A DNA stretch of 64,000 nucleotides from Xylona heveae TC161 (GCF_001619985.1 NW_017264195.1:2108001-2172000); one strand, 5' to 3'; counted from the stretch's first letter, positions 36,756 through 49,196 are shown. Notes: generated by a model from the sequence alone, not told the origin. Made by a program: numbers and translations.

Positions 36756-39597
36756 TCATGGACTTTGGTCTTCGACGGTTATTGCAGCGTCTTTTGCTGC
36801 CTTCTTCGCACAATGCTCGATAATGAGACGCTCCAGGTCTAGAAGTTTGTATGGCTTGGTGAGGAATCCGTTTATTCCTACGCGTGCCGCTCTCTCTTTG
36901 GCTTCAGTCGTGCCGTCGGCACTTATAGCCAAGATGGTGATGCTATTCTTTGCTCCGGGATGCATGCTTAAAATCTTCTCAGTGGCTTCGTATCCATCCA
37001 TGACTGGCATCCAGAGGTCCATGAGAACAACATCAATAGCGCCGGTGCGCCCACGATCAATAGACATTTGCCGCACAGCCTCAACCCCATTGTAAGCTTC
37101 GTAGACCTTGCTATAACCCAGCTTTGAAAGCATATTGACCAGCAGCTTGCGATTGATTATGTTATCTTCCACCACGAGTATATTGAGCGGACATCTCTTA
37201 GAAAGTTCCCTATCAAAGCTGCCCTTTTGAAGTGGGATTCTCGCAACAGTCGGACTGCGGCGATGCAATGCCGGATTCGGGCTGGGCAATATTGACGATG
37301 AAATAAGTCCGCTGGGTGGAGGTGGCACTGCGACTGAGGTCGGACGATTGATTGCACGATTGTCGACCGAAATAATACCGTTCCGCGACCCTCGACGAAC
37401 AGAAGATTTCCCTTGAACAATTACTTCTGCGGCAGCTGTGGGCCGTACAGTTGGCGTGGGAGTATGTACGGGAGTGCTTGGAGTGCTGCGTACTTTCGCA
37501 ACTGAAGCTGGGATCCGTATTTCAAATTCGGTACCTCGGTGCGGGCCTGAAGTCTCTGAACGGACACAGATAAGATCACCGCCAATTTTGCGGACGAGCC
37601 CTTTGGCAACGAGCAAGCCGAGTCCGAGTCCCTCTTGTTGCCGGGTGATAGAATCATCTTCCCTGGCAAATGGCTTGAACAACTTTGGAATGAAGCTCTT
37701 TGGTATGCCGGTCCCTGTGTCTTTGACATTGATCACAAGGTAGCGGGACTTTGGGCTCATGACTGCAGTTACGACAATTTTCCCTCGCTCTGTAAACTTC
37801 AAGGCGTTCAAGAATACACAGGAAATCAATTTGGCGATATCACTATCTTCAACTAATTATTCCATTAGCTGGACCAGAATCAACTTGGTTTAAACACCAA
37901 CAAAAAAAAAGAACAAGAAATGAAACTCACCCAACAACACTTCTGGCATTGCCGGATCCACAGACCAGTCAATGATTTTGGTGTTGAGTTGTCCGCTGGA
38001 CGATCGTGTTCTTATCTCGATGAGCTCTCCTCGTGCAGTATCTTCAGCAACGGCTGACTCAGGCCTTCCACCGACCCTCAACGACTCATTTATGACATAG
38101 TGCAAGACTTCACGAATATTGGTGCGGCAAAATCCAGGCGCAATAGCTGCTCCTTGGTCAAGGGCATGAAGAGCGTATTCTACCGGCGTCAACCGCGGCG
38201 GTCCTTTGACGAGTTGATTGCTTTCGGCGTGATTGCCAGTCGAGCCATTCATGAGTTCCTCGCCTTCTCTGACCGCTAACTTGAGTCGTCGACTGCGCGG
38301 GGAGAGACTGGTTCGTTGTCGCGCTGACGCTGTCGAATTTGCTGCCATTCGTCGTTTCCGAGGGCTTTCATGGTATTTGTCAACGGGTTCACTCCTTTGT
38401 CTCTTGGAGGAGACCGGTTCAAGCAATCCGAAGTTCCGCTTAACAGCCGATTTTGATGGAACGTTCTCAGTCTCGAGGGGGTTCGTAATGCTGGGTTCTT
38501 CAAAATCGCCCGGCGGCGTATCTGGTACTTCCATATTAAGATCATATGCATGGATAACGTTGTCCGCGGCATCACAGGCCCGTCTGGAGCTATCTAATCT
38601 GGCGTCAACACACCGCGATATCCAATTTCGGAACCGAAGCAAGCCACTGACCTTGTACAGCCTCGATGTTTTCCTTCAATGCCTGAAATATCTCCCGAAC
38701 CTCAGTAATTGACTGCCCTTCGACTGCTTCCTGAACGGTAGCGTGCATCACATCCAGCATCCCAACGACCCCCTGCATGGGAGTACGCAACTCATGCGAA
38801 AGACTGCGGGCATAGGGTTTCAAAGACTGTGTAATCGCGACGGCATTGGAAGGAATAACTTGATTCCGACCATCAGTCAATTTCTTGGTCTTTGTGAAGC
38901 TTTCTCCATCAAGAATACGTTGCTGAATAATGTCTTCAAGCGAGTGGAGGATCATCTCGAGATAGCCCCAACCTAAGTTGCGAGCCCGAGCTCCCTCCAC
39001 CGTCCACATCAAACCAAAGTGAGCGAAGCATCTTCCATCTGCGAAGAGAGGGACGCCCAGATAAGCATCGCAAGGAAAAGGTAGAGTGTTCGGGTTGTCC
39101 TTGGTAAACTCGGTGAGCTTTTCTGGAACGAGGAAGACCTTGTCGTGCTTCATGTGCCCACAAGGAGCTCCATAGGCAAAATACTTGCTGTCTCGATGCT
39201 CGTTTTTGATGCCATGGCCGTCGTTATAATAAAGGATTACGCCCATCAAGCAGGAACCAGGCTCACCTATCGGTGGCATTTCAACAGCAGAGTGCTCGTC
39301 GTCCACGAGGATGCGTTTCGAAACAAATCCAAATTGTGCGCCAGTAATCTTGGTGACACCTTCCATCAACAACGTCCAGAACTCGTATAAACCCGCTCTC
39401 CTGAGCTGCATCTTGAGCTCGATAAGCTGCTCGGCGGCGTTACTCTCGGGGGCGGCGTACACACGTTCCAAGGTCTCGTCAAACCCCGGGTCACCGTGAT
39501 GCAAGGCCAGACCAGGTATGGGACTGGACAAACATAACGAGGTCCGCGGGGTGGAGCGAGGCGATGCATCCTTGTGCGCTTTTGAGCTTTTGTCCAT
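36756..39597 (-). CDS. Hybrid histidine kinase with GAF sensor and receiver domain
   Basis: Exons 39597-38652, 38593-37931 and 37852-36756 give 901 residues. A GAF-like sensor covers about 60-235. The phospho-acceptor H268 lies in SHELRTPMQGVVGMLDV. A disordered, polar linker of about 150 residues interrupts the histidine-kinase helices. The ATPase domain has the N box (N552 in NALKFTERG), G1 box DTGTGIP (581-587), F box FKPF, and G2 box GLGLGLLVAKGL. The C-terminal receiver (about 757-890) has the acid pair in LVVEDN, phospho-acceptor D815 in VLMDLWMPVMDGYEA and K869 in FLTKPYK. All phosphorelay residues are present. Such proteins pass phosphate through Ypd1 to Ssk1 or Skn7 response regulators. 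There are no membrane helices, so it is probably cytosolic; the signal is unknown. I do not assign a numbered fungal HHK group. Confidence 0.93.
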
Positions 39598-42500
39598 CCG
39601 GCATTTGCTCCCTCTTCAGCGCCGGCTTCAGGGAGGCAGGGTTGCCGTCCTGAGAAGGCGTCGCCGATCTTGTTTTATGACAGAGTGTATGTAGCAGCCA
39701 ATCACAGATGAAGTATTATGAGGGTCTGCAACTACCACCAGCACCGGGCTGCCGCCTCGTCGAGCTCTGGACGTGAATAATGCCGTTGATTCCCGTATAT
39801 TGCGTGTCGAGGTTTTCTGCTTTGCTCCTGAATATGATTAAGGAGAGCTCACGGCGAAGATCGACTAAGTTTGATGGCCGAATTCTAGGTTGAAATGAAT
39901 TGCCAGCAACCCTTCAGGCAAATCCCATCTGCTAAGGAATACTAAGGTCGTCCGAATCGTGTGTCGGTGTCCTATAGGTTATCACCATAGAATAAAGGAT
40001 GGGCGATGCTCTCCTCTAAGAGCTACGAGCTTAACGATGTGGACGAAAATGACTAGCTAGAGAGTGAAAGAAAGAGATGATGGGCGTCTAAAGATGAATG
40101 ATAGGTGCGGTTGGAAAAAGTAGGTTAGGCAAGAACGAGCTGCAGGTGGTGGAACTGTAGTGGTATAACTTGAGGTAAAGCGACCCGAAGCCACATTTGA
40201 GGCCGGCGATGCCACTGCCGGGGTTCGCGCAGCGCACCATGGACGGTACCTTGGCTTCCTTCACTTTGGCACCCGGCCGGGGGTTTTGGGGGTGGGGGTG
40301 GGTGTGTATGTGTGTGAGTGGTGTGAAGGGGGGAGGGAGGGGGTGTGGTTAGTTTGGTCAAGCAGCCCACGACTGCGGGCTAGAGGGAAGAAGCAAGACA
40401 ATGAAATGCTTCGTCATCATCTGCGTGCACCGGGGTTATTGGGTACATTTCACTGCATCCATAGTCCTTTTTCCTTCTTGTGTTCGTTCTGCTCAGAAGG
40501 GTAGGACACTTGCAGGGTGTTTCTATTGGGGATGACTGATCGTCAGTGTCGAGAAGCGCCCCGGGGGTTGGTGGGTACTTTAGCTAGGAAATTATGAAGA
40601 GAAAAAAAAAAGGTAAGGTAGGCAGGTAGGCAGGTAGTTAGCATGTAGATAACCTTTGCACACTCAAGCACTCTCTGATACAGTTAACTCTCTCACTGTG
40701 TGGACTTAAAGGAAACCCTGCCGCTGGGCTCACTGCAGTTCAGTCATTTGTCGACAGCTGAGTGGGGGGAGAACCAAGTTCAGTCCCCTGCTTATGGCCG
40801 ATCCCTTCCCTCCACTGCAATCTAGATCTCGCTCTAGTCGCGGCTTCCTCGAGCCGAGACCGACCAGAAACCTCTTGGCTTCTCCAAGACTTTCCCGATG
40901 CTCATCATCCCCGCAGAACTCTCCGCATCCAATCAGGGAAGCATCGAGTGACTAGTCAGGTACCCGAGCAGCTTACTTCGAACACACCCTGGACAAGGTA
41001 CTGTTATGTACTGCCGTTCTTCCGGAAAGATCGGCAGGCATCTACAAGTGCCTAAGAGAACCATCGGCAGCACCTCGCGTACCAGCACTGCGCCTGTATA
41101 CACATAGCATTTAAGTACCCTGTCGAATTAGCTGAGAAGCCTCATTACCTTCTCCCGATCATTATTTGCGTTGGCATGAGTGTTAGGACGTCTTTGGCCC
41201 GGCAAGCAGGGAGCATAGTAGATGTAACGTCGCCGTAAGGGTACCTTTCATGTAACTCTTTCCTCTCGGCTGCGGTTACAGGCTGGCGGGTGTTTGGGCT
41301 TTGGCCTTCATGGTCTAGACTACGTTCGATGGACCGTTTACCCTTTTTGCCGAGCGCCATCAGGCGCCTCTCTACAATCGTTGTCGCCCCACCCGTCATC
41401 AAGTCTCACTCTTTCAAGCATATTCGACGTAGGTGGCTGTACTTGATGTTTTTGCCGTAGAGCCAAAGTCGAATGAGTCTGATTTCAATTACGAGCTTAC
41501 CTAACGGAATTTTCAAAGGGGGAAGATCGTGCCAGAGAATCAAAAACTGGCCGCTCAGGGTCTGATTAGGGCCATGTGGGCGGTGAACCAATGCGGTATA
41601 GTTCGTTTTGCGGCACAGCACATGGCCTTTCTTTCTCAATGCATAAGCTCTAGGGAGACTGCGATTTGCTCGTCGAACCTGAAGATGCAATTTCGATAAT
41701 TCTCACCGAGGAGGTTCCGGTACAGATTGACATTCTTTACACCGACGTCAAGCAATTCGCCAGCCACGGGATTTTGGTCGCATCCTGCTTTGCCGATATC
41801 ACATGCCGCTATTACAGACACACATAGCGGATAAGAAAATGGCAAATCTGAGCGAAGCCACAGTTCGCCTTGTCTCACTTGAGTGGTGATGTACCGATCG
41901 AACGCCTTGACAGTTCTGGGCCACATAATTATCTAAACAATGCTGACAGGATTTGAATGCAGGTTGGAAATTCCTCAACTGCTCATGCGTGAGTAAGAAA
42001 TAGGCAGTTCGCCATCCTGAATTAACAAGACATCAAACATGGTGCCAAGGGCCCGGGCCTTATGTAGTTTCTTTCAGAAACAACTTGCATTCAATTCAGA
42101 ACGAAGCTTCGGTATGCAGCTTGAATGATGGCGTAAAATTTTTGCAAACCTTCCTCTTCAAAATTTTATCTTCGAAGGTTACACTGCCGGCAATAGAACT
42201 GGATTTCAAAGCATTCATCGCGCGACACAGATGCTGGTCCACGCTATACTTGACATGTATACTGGAACGTGGGAACATACAGAAAATTATTAAACCATTC
42301 CTGCATCAAAATTGATACAGTCGTGGCGCCAATAGTGTCACACGGCCGTCGTGGCAAAAATAAAGGCGACTCATCATAAAGGTCGGAAAGAATCGAGGGC
42401 TGTTGAAGAAGCCCGCCACATCATTAGATATAGGCTGTCAGCCTCGAGGAAAGATTGTAAAATCATCTCGGATGATTTTTGGACAGAAGTTGACTGTGCT

Positions 42501-43675
42501 TGGCCAATAGGAAAACACAAAGGACAGATGTGGTTTTCACGGCTATCATCCCCAGCTGCTTATTGATACTCCTTGGGCGGGCATGCTAGAAAACCTCTTA
42601 TATTTGATCAAGCAGGTGCTGGGTTTATCTTTTCTGATCAGATGCTTGGTAGTACAGTCCTTCCGCCGGGGTATTGGACCACGCATAGCCTACCCAGTGA
42701 TGGAAAACGGACATGGTTGCACCCTGGAGGTAGATGAACCACGACGTTGCACAGAAATCCATGATCCCTACTCTCCAAGTGCGGAAAATGACCGAGAAGT
42801 TTCCGTGTCGTGCGATATTTGCAATTGAAATTTTGGGAAGTAATAAATTGTAGTCATCTGTCGCTATCAAGTAATGTACTGTAACAAATTACGCCCGTTC
42901 GGAGGATTGAAGCACACAAGGCGCTTGACGATGAATACCCGAATCATACTCCTTTCAGACCGAGAATCTTGAATGATTTCAAGCAATGGATAAAGAGCAG
43001 CTTGTAGGTTTTCATCGCATCGTATTCGATGGTAGTGAACGCATCTATATACCGGTCTGGATTTTTTTGAAATGGTTGATCAATATAATTTAGGTAAAAT
43101 TCAAGACATGAAGCGCTAATCTGAAATGATAAATGGCCAGCTTGCACCGCAACTGCGCACTGAGCGAACTTGGCCTAGGAATGTTCCATGATCGCGAGGC
43201 CCCTTTAAAGTTTCCGAAACACGGATGGGGATCGGTGGAACGATCGAACATGTCCAGGCCATAAACAAATCATTGACATAATAAAGTGATTTCCATAGTG
43301 TCTTCTCTTGACGGAAGTCAAAACAAGGTCGAGACATCGGACGATTTCACATTTTTAAAAGTTTTGTCGACATGTCGAAGGCAAAGAGCATCTGAATCCT
43401 TCTAGACATAAACTACCATCGTATAGTAACGTTAACTTGACTGTGGTAACATACGGAGTACGGGTTTCGTTTCGGGAAAGGGACCGGCAAGTACCTGTCC
43501 TGGCCTTGGCATTAAGGGCTAGGCCCACAAAAAGCGCGGCTTACCTAATCAGCGCACACTCGGCCGTAGACGAATTTCGAACCTTCGCATAGCGAGACGA
43601 ATCCGCCCACGACGACGAACCTCGACGACGACAATTTCGAAGGATATCCCCCAGCCTTCGTCAACGGAATCAAAA
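39598..43675. other. 4-kb region without confidently recognised gene
   Basis: This lies between the histidine kinase start and eL36. It contains a G/T-rich stretch at about 40277-40340 and AGGTA/GGCAGGTA repeats at about 40612-40640. A cluster of short minus-strand open frames at 41145-41926 could be a decayed or unrecognised gene (see findings). The end nearest 43675 must hold the eL36 promoter. Confidence 0.5.
40277..40345. repeat. G/T-rich low-complexity tract
   Basis: GGGGGTGGG, then GTGTGTATGTGTGTGAG and GGGGGGAGGGAGGGGG runs. G-rich enough to be worth a G-quadruplex check. Confidence 0.75.
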
Positions 43676-44584
43676 ATGGCGACGGAACGCACCGGCATCA
43701 TCCGGGGTCTTAACAGCGGCCACGTATGTCTCCCATGATACTCTCTCCCTCGTTCTGGGTTTTTCGAGCGCTTCGAGTTTCGCCGATATTCTTCGTCGTC
43801 CGTTTGACGGAGAAGTCCTTCCTCCTCTATGGAGAAGAGGATTTTAAAATGCCAACATGGACTGGACGAGATATCGAAGGATTCAAACACTTCGCGGGCA
43901 TAGTGACTGGATTCATTGAAGGATTTTTGGCTGACTGGTATCTTTTGGATGGACTATAGAAAACCACCCCCCGCGCTGTCAAGCCCCGTGTCTCCCGCAC
44001 CAAGGGTCACCTCAGCAAGAAGACCGCTTTCGTCCGTGAGATCGCCAAGGAGGTTTCTGGGTATGTCTGATATTATTCCATCGAACCATATTCATCGTCA
44101 ATGGAAGGGGATTTTTGGGCTATTCTTTCGGCGGCGCTTGGAGTTAGGATCGGAAGCGTTGGCAAATGAAAAAGGAACTTTTATTGCGACCTTTTTTCAT
44201 TCCAAAAGATCGGAACAAGCGCATTCGGTGTTTTTATACGACTTTTTTTCCAATGTTAGATCTATTCACGGATCCAAGCCGCCAAAAGAATAACCTGAGA
44301 AACACTACACCAACAGACGACTTGGAAGGAATGGCTTTTGCTAACGATTGTCTTGTTCAGTCTCGCCCCCTACGAGCGCCGCATCATTGAGTTGCTCCGC
44401 AACCAGAAGGACAAGCGTGCCCGTAAGCTTGCCAAGAAGCGGGTATGTTTAGCAGACGAAATCATCCATGAATACCACAGTTTAGCTGACTCTGATACAG
44501 CTCGGTACCTTCGGCCGTGGCAAGAGAAAGGTCGATGAGCTGCAGAATGTGATTGCGGAGGCCAGAAGAACCGGCGCTCACTAA
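43676..44584 (+). CDS. RPL36: 60S ribosomal protein eL36
   Basis: Exons 43676-43723, 43960-44060, 44361-44442 and 44501-44584 give 104 residues. The protein matches eL36: GIIRGLNSGHKTTPR, VSRTKGHLSKKTAFVREI, LAPYERRIIELLRNQKDKRA and RKLAKKRLGTFGRGKRK. It is a small, basic 60S subunit component. The N-terminus MATERTGII is short and fits the family. Introns are 236, 300 and 58 nt; the first two are long for this window. None of the exons is long enough to stand out alone, and the long unspliced frames over the introns are not real products. The promoter contains ATTAAGGGCTAGGCCC at about 43511-43526, which may be a ribosomal-protein regulatory element. Identity is certain; splice model is in frame throughout. 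Confidence 0.96.
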
Positions 44585-45083
44585 ACGGTTTTTAACCTGT
44601 TCCGTTTTTCCATTCCGTGAATTGTTCCATTAGGGGGAAAAATATTATCACCATTCGCAGCTTTCAAGGCGCAACACGCAATATTGAAGTGCCAATTCAG
44701 AGTGCACATGACTACCAATCGATTTTGTGATCAATATGTTTCCGCATGATACCAACTCGATTTCTTAGGCCCTATGAATTATCTGCGGCCAAGTTCCGAA
44801 TACCAAACCGATCCTGGACAGTTCATAACAAGTCACACCGCTCGCCCTTGAATATAAGTCAATTGTAAAAGCCAATCCATGGTTTGGACCTTGGCTTCTA
44901 AACTCCAGCGACCATGATTTATCTAAAGCGGAAACATTCTCTTCCAACGCTATGCACCGCTGTGAACTCGCAAAAAAGTTATACCCCTAGTTTCATATGA
45001 AGACGTTCGTAAAAAGCTTTATTTGGTGGCCCTTTCATTATTAGACATGACAATTCCTAAGCTCAACTGAAGTTGTTTCCAGC
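44585..45083. other. Tail-to-tail intergenic region
   Basis: These 499 bases are the shared 3' flanks of RPL36 and the UBX gene. I see no gene, repeat or RNA in them. Confidence 0.6.
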
Positions 45084-46760
45084 TTATTTCTTTCCCGGCA
45101 ACTTCAACCATTTTGGTAGGGTCTTCCTTTCACCCGTGCCCTTATTCGCCGCTGCTCTGCTTTGAGCAGCATTAGATGCTCTTTGCCGGCGTTCTTCTTC
45201 GGCGTCGTCGTCAGGCAACAACTTTGGCTCTTCCACTTTGATATCCTTTGCTTGTTGGCGAAATTGTTCTTTGAGGGCCGGACGTGTCCTGGCCTCGCTG
45301 CTAGCGTTTTCATCCCAGACGAAATTGACAAGAACTCGGCCAGTAAGACCCAAGTCGCGGATCAGTCGTTGGTTGCTTTCCTTGGGAATGGCCTTGGGCC
45401 CCCGTGGCAATGAATATGTGAGGGCAAAAGGCTGATCCTCCTGATCGAGTGTGCCGGCAACAAACGAATAGAGAGTAGAAGTGGTATCCATAGAGGTAAA
45501 TTTACTGACGATCTGCGTCTGGTCCGGATATCTCAATTTCAGCTCGACTTCAGCGGTGTCATCTAGCTTCTGCTGGGCAGCTTGTCGAGCCGCGGCAAGC
45601 TCAGCTTCAGAGAGCAGACGCCGGTTCTTCGCCTCATTCGCGAGCCGAGCCTGATGCAACTTTGCGTGGTCAACAGTTGGCTCGTAGTCTCCTTCATTGT
45701 AGAGAAGGTGGGATGCTTGAGGACTGGTGCTAGTTGGTGCAGCAAACACAGATATCGGCCTGTGGTCTGGCCCGACAATAGTATTTTGCGAAATGCTGGC
45801 TTCTGATGATTGGGGTGCCTCAGGCGTCCCTCTTTGAAGACCATCTTCAACGACTTCGTCCGCCTTTCGTTTCTCGCCGCTGATGTTGTCCGGAGCACTG
45901 TCAACGTCAGGCATTATTATGTCCTCCATGCCCGCTGTCTCAGCAGATGAATCAACGCCCGCTATTGCTTCTGAGATTCCAGGGTTCTCATTGGTTTCTG
46001 GTGTTGATTGAGACTGAGCGGCGCCGCTGGCATGAGCACCGCGCGAATCCACCTTTTGCGGGTTGTCCTCTGCCTCTATACTCTTGAAGTACTGTTCAAT
46101 ATCAACCATAGCCTCGTCTAGAGGAGTATCGCTCGATTTAAAGGTCAGCCTTATTAATGCGCTGCCGCTATTGATTCCGAGTTGTGCCAGTGTTTTTTGA
46201 AGGTCAGTGAATGAAGAAAGTTCCCGTCCCATTACATTTAGGATTGGTCTATCGTAGTAGACTCTTCCGGCCCCACTACCACCAGTAGATGTCTGCGCAA
46301 TACCACGAGCGGTAAAATTCTTCGTGACTTGAGCTCCGCCAGCTACGGCGGACTCGAATTTGCGGAGGATAAGCCACATTGTTGTCGAGCTAGGGAACTT
46401 GTCTGTAAGGCGTCCATTGGGTATATCTTTGGCTTCGCTTTCTGGTAATTGCAAGGCGACCGAAACGACCGACGGCGACTTAGAGCCTAGGACGAGCTCC
46501 AGTTTTGAACCTGATGTGAGGCCGGACAGGCGGAATGTGCGAGATAAATCTAATGTTTTATTATTGTTTCTATACAGGCTAATTAGTTTATTCTTCTATA
46601 AGTACTGCGGAGAGAATACTTACTTGAGTGTGTACTGGTTCGAATCCACGCCGAACTTCGTGCAGGCCTCATGTAATACATCAGTCAGGAATTTTCCTGG
46701 AGTGACTTTGACCACTGCCCGACGAGCAGACGAGTCTATCACGACGACATGGGAAGACAT
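45084..46760 (-). CDS. TUG/ASPSCR1-like UBX protein (Ubx4 type), Cdc48/p97 adaptor
   Basis: Exons 46760-46624 and 46569-45084 splice in frame across a 54-nt intron to 540 residues. The N-terminal ~80 residues are a ubiquitin-like domain of the TUG type: VVVIDSSARRAVVKVTPGKF, then LDLSRTFRLSGLTSGSKLEL across the splice. The middle is polar and acidic. A helical stretch (ARLANEAKNRRLLSEAELAA) precedes the UBX domain at about 400-490, which contains LKLRYPDQTQIVSKFTSMDT, LPRGPKAI and DLGLTGRVLVNFVW. UBX adaptors bind the Cdc48/p97 ATPase; TUG/Ubx4 types remodel or regulate it. The highly basic C-terminus ends in WLKLPGKK. It diverges from the proteasome gene PUP3. Family is confident; orthology to yeast Ubx4 is likely but not proven. 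Confidence 0.87.
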
Positions 46761-47336
46761 GTTTGTCGAAGACAACAATCTTCCCCAGCGGCGGGTTGTA
46801 GGCAGCTAAAGGAAGTGTTGATAACAAGTCGAGAAAATATGCGGGGCAGAGCCGCCTAGAAAAACAGCACAATCCGTCAAGGATTTATCAGTAGAGAAAG
46901 TGTATCTGTTTGTAGCCTCGATCACGTAGTCGTACACGCTGAGACTTGAAATTTCAGGCTGCAGAAAGCCAGTAATGTTTATATTCGTAGTAGACGTTCT
47001 CCCAAGGATGGATGGTTCTGGAGCTCTCAACTTCGTCATACGGCAGATGCCGGTGGAGCTGCCAAGAGAAGGTTAGCGCCACATGGGAGGCTCACTTACC
47101 AACGCGTATCCCGATGTCAACCTAATCGAGTTGCTCAGCTATAGAGAGCGAGCGACGACAGTTACTGACCGCAGAGCTACGACTAACGACGAGAAGCGGA
47201 GGAAGTAGCACGACGAACCACACCACTGCCCAATATTCAACGATTCAATCCCCAGCATTCTCAGTAAAGGGTATCAAAGAGGTGTAGCTCGTGCGAGAAG
47301 TGCTTTGCATTTTCTCTTTCAATATAGAGCTTCAAG
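46761..47336. promoter_or_regulatory. Divergent promoter region between the UBX gene and PUP3
   Basis: These 576 bases separate two start codons on opposite strands. I looked for the yeast Rpn4 proteasome element (GGTGGCAAA) on both strands and did not see an exact copy. A CT-rich leader precedes PUP3. Confidence 0.6.
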
Positions 47337-48398
47337 ATGGTCCGTATCCAACTCATCTATCCGTCACTGTTCATCTCTTATCCCCGGCTTTCAAGTGCTA
47401 ATACAGATTTCCTCAATCTAGTCTTCTCCCTTCTCAATAAGTACGTTTCTTGAACCGAAAGATGTCCTCTGTCCAATGCGTTGCCCTAGTGTCCATACGC
47501 ACAGCTGTCGATACTACCCGCTAGATACATTTCTTCCACGTTCACTTTTCCTGCCAACCATAATCCCTAATCCATATCATCTGTTATTTTGCGACCTATA
47601 CCAGAAGACATTACACCGCAGCTAACATTCTTCACCCTTATTAGATGGCGGTGCCTGCGTGGCAATGGTCGGCAAAGACTGCGTTGCAATTGCATGCGAT
47701 CTGCGACTAGGCATGCAAGCCTTGACAATTTCGAATAATTTCCCCAAGATCTTCAACTATGGCGATGTCTACCTGGGTCTCACAGGGCTGGCGACGGACG
47801 TTGCAACGGTGTCAGATCTATTCCGTTACAAGGTCAACATGTACCGGCTGCGTGAGGAGCGGCCCATCTCGCCGCAAACAATGGCCAATCTCGTCAGCTC
47901 GAGTCTGTATGAGCGGCGATTTGGTCCTTTCTTCGTCAGTCCTGTCATTGCGGGCATCAACCACACTACGGGAAAGCCATTCATCTGCGGTTTCGACAGC
48001 ATCGGTTGTATCGACTTTGCCAAGGACTTTATCGTCAGCGGTACTGCCAGCGACCAGCTGTTCGGTACTTGCGAAGGATTGTGGGAGCCGGACCTTGTGC
48101 GTATTTTCCTCTTTTATCATTTTCACCTTTCCTCGTCTTCCTCTCGATCTAATGCTCCTTGTTCTCTTGGAGAGCAATACATACCTTGATCCACGCTTGT
48201 TTTGCCCGAAACTCAATAATCACATCACCAACTCATTGATTCGCAACTCTATAGGGCCCTGAGGACCTCTTCGAGACTGTCTCGCAAGCTCTCCTCAACG
48301 CTGTCGACCGTGACGCGCTCTCGGGCTGGGGCGCCCACGTTTACATCATTGAAAAGGACAAGGTCACAAAGCGGTTATTGAAGGGTCGGCAGGACTAA
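47337..48398 (+). CDS. PUP3: 20S proteasome subunit beta-3
   Basis: Exons 47337-47339, 47422-47440, 47645-48096 and 48255-48398 give 205 residues. The first coding exon is only the ATG; the second adds 19 nt (SSPFSI plus one base), then [20 protein letters not shown]. Reading through the first intron gives an open frame but the wrong phase for the conserved part, so this split is required. Family blocks include [53 protein letters not shown], and [20 protein letters not shown] near the C-terminus. Beta-3 is a non-catalytic subunit of the 20S beta ring: there is no propeptide with a Thr nucleophile. Donor GTCCGT in intron 1 is unusual; a CTAAT branch site precedes its acceptor. Confidence 0.94.
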
Positions 48399-49196
48399 AA
48401 CGGAGTTTTGCATTTTGGCTTTTCCTTTTCTTTTTCCCCCCAATATACTTTCTCTTATTTCCTTCCAAAGCCCACGTTATGTTTGTACTATTACGGCATT
48501 AGAATCCCTCCAGCAGATCTAAATGTGATCATTTCCTTGAAACTAACAAATATGCCCCTGTGGCCGCTTTACTCCATACTACCCGGGAGCCAGATTGTAT
48601 TAATCCATTCCTTTCACTTGTGTCAGCAAAACTCGCTGCGCCCTTTGTGAAAAGACAGTCCATCCCAAAACTGAAGCCCGCCCTAGGAAAGTCTATATAA
48701 GAGGGTAAATCTCCGTTGGAAATTGCATATAATCATGAATCAATAGTATTTTATTGTATTTGTCTTTCTTACAAAAGTAAACTTTAAACTTCAAGAAAAA
48801 ATACTGTAGAAAGTGAAAGTATATACATGCAATAAGAAAAAAGCGGAAGGGCAGGGGAAAAGCTACGCTTCGCCTTTTAGCAGTTTTAAGGAATATGTAT
48901 ATGCAAGGAGCAATCGATTTTTTTTTAGTCTCTTCTCTTTCTCATCTTTGCGCTACTGTGCCAGTATTCTCCATGCTCTGCAACGATTTTCTTTTGCTCT
49001 AGACATCTAAAATGTGGTATCCCAAGAATGGAACGGAAAGTGGGGGCGGCGGAAAAGTGTAAGAACCGAGGTAACAGAAAAGGTAAGGAAAGGGGAGGGA
49101 AAGAAAACATGATGGACATGCTGGGAAGAGATGTTGATAGGGTAATGGGGGAAAGAAGAACGAGAATGTAAAGCCATGTATGGTTTTACAAACGGC
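48399..49196. other. Tail-to-tail intergenic region
   Basis: These are the shared 3' flanks of PUP3 and the calcium pump, AT-rich (48700-48850). I see no gene in them. Confidence 0.6.

Noticed and set aside
46621-46650. GGTTCGAATCC-like B box on the plus strand
   Set aside because: It is within the first exon of the UBX gene and no tRNA folds around it.
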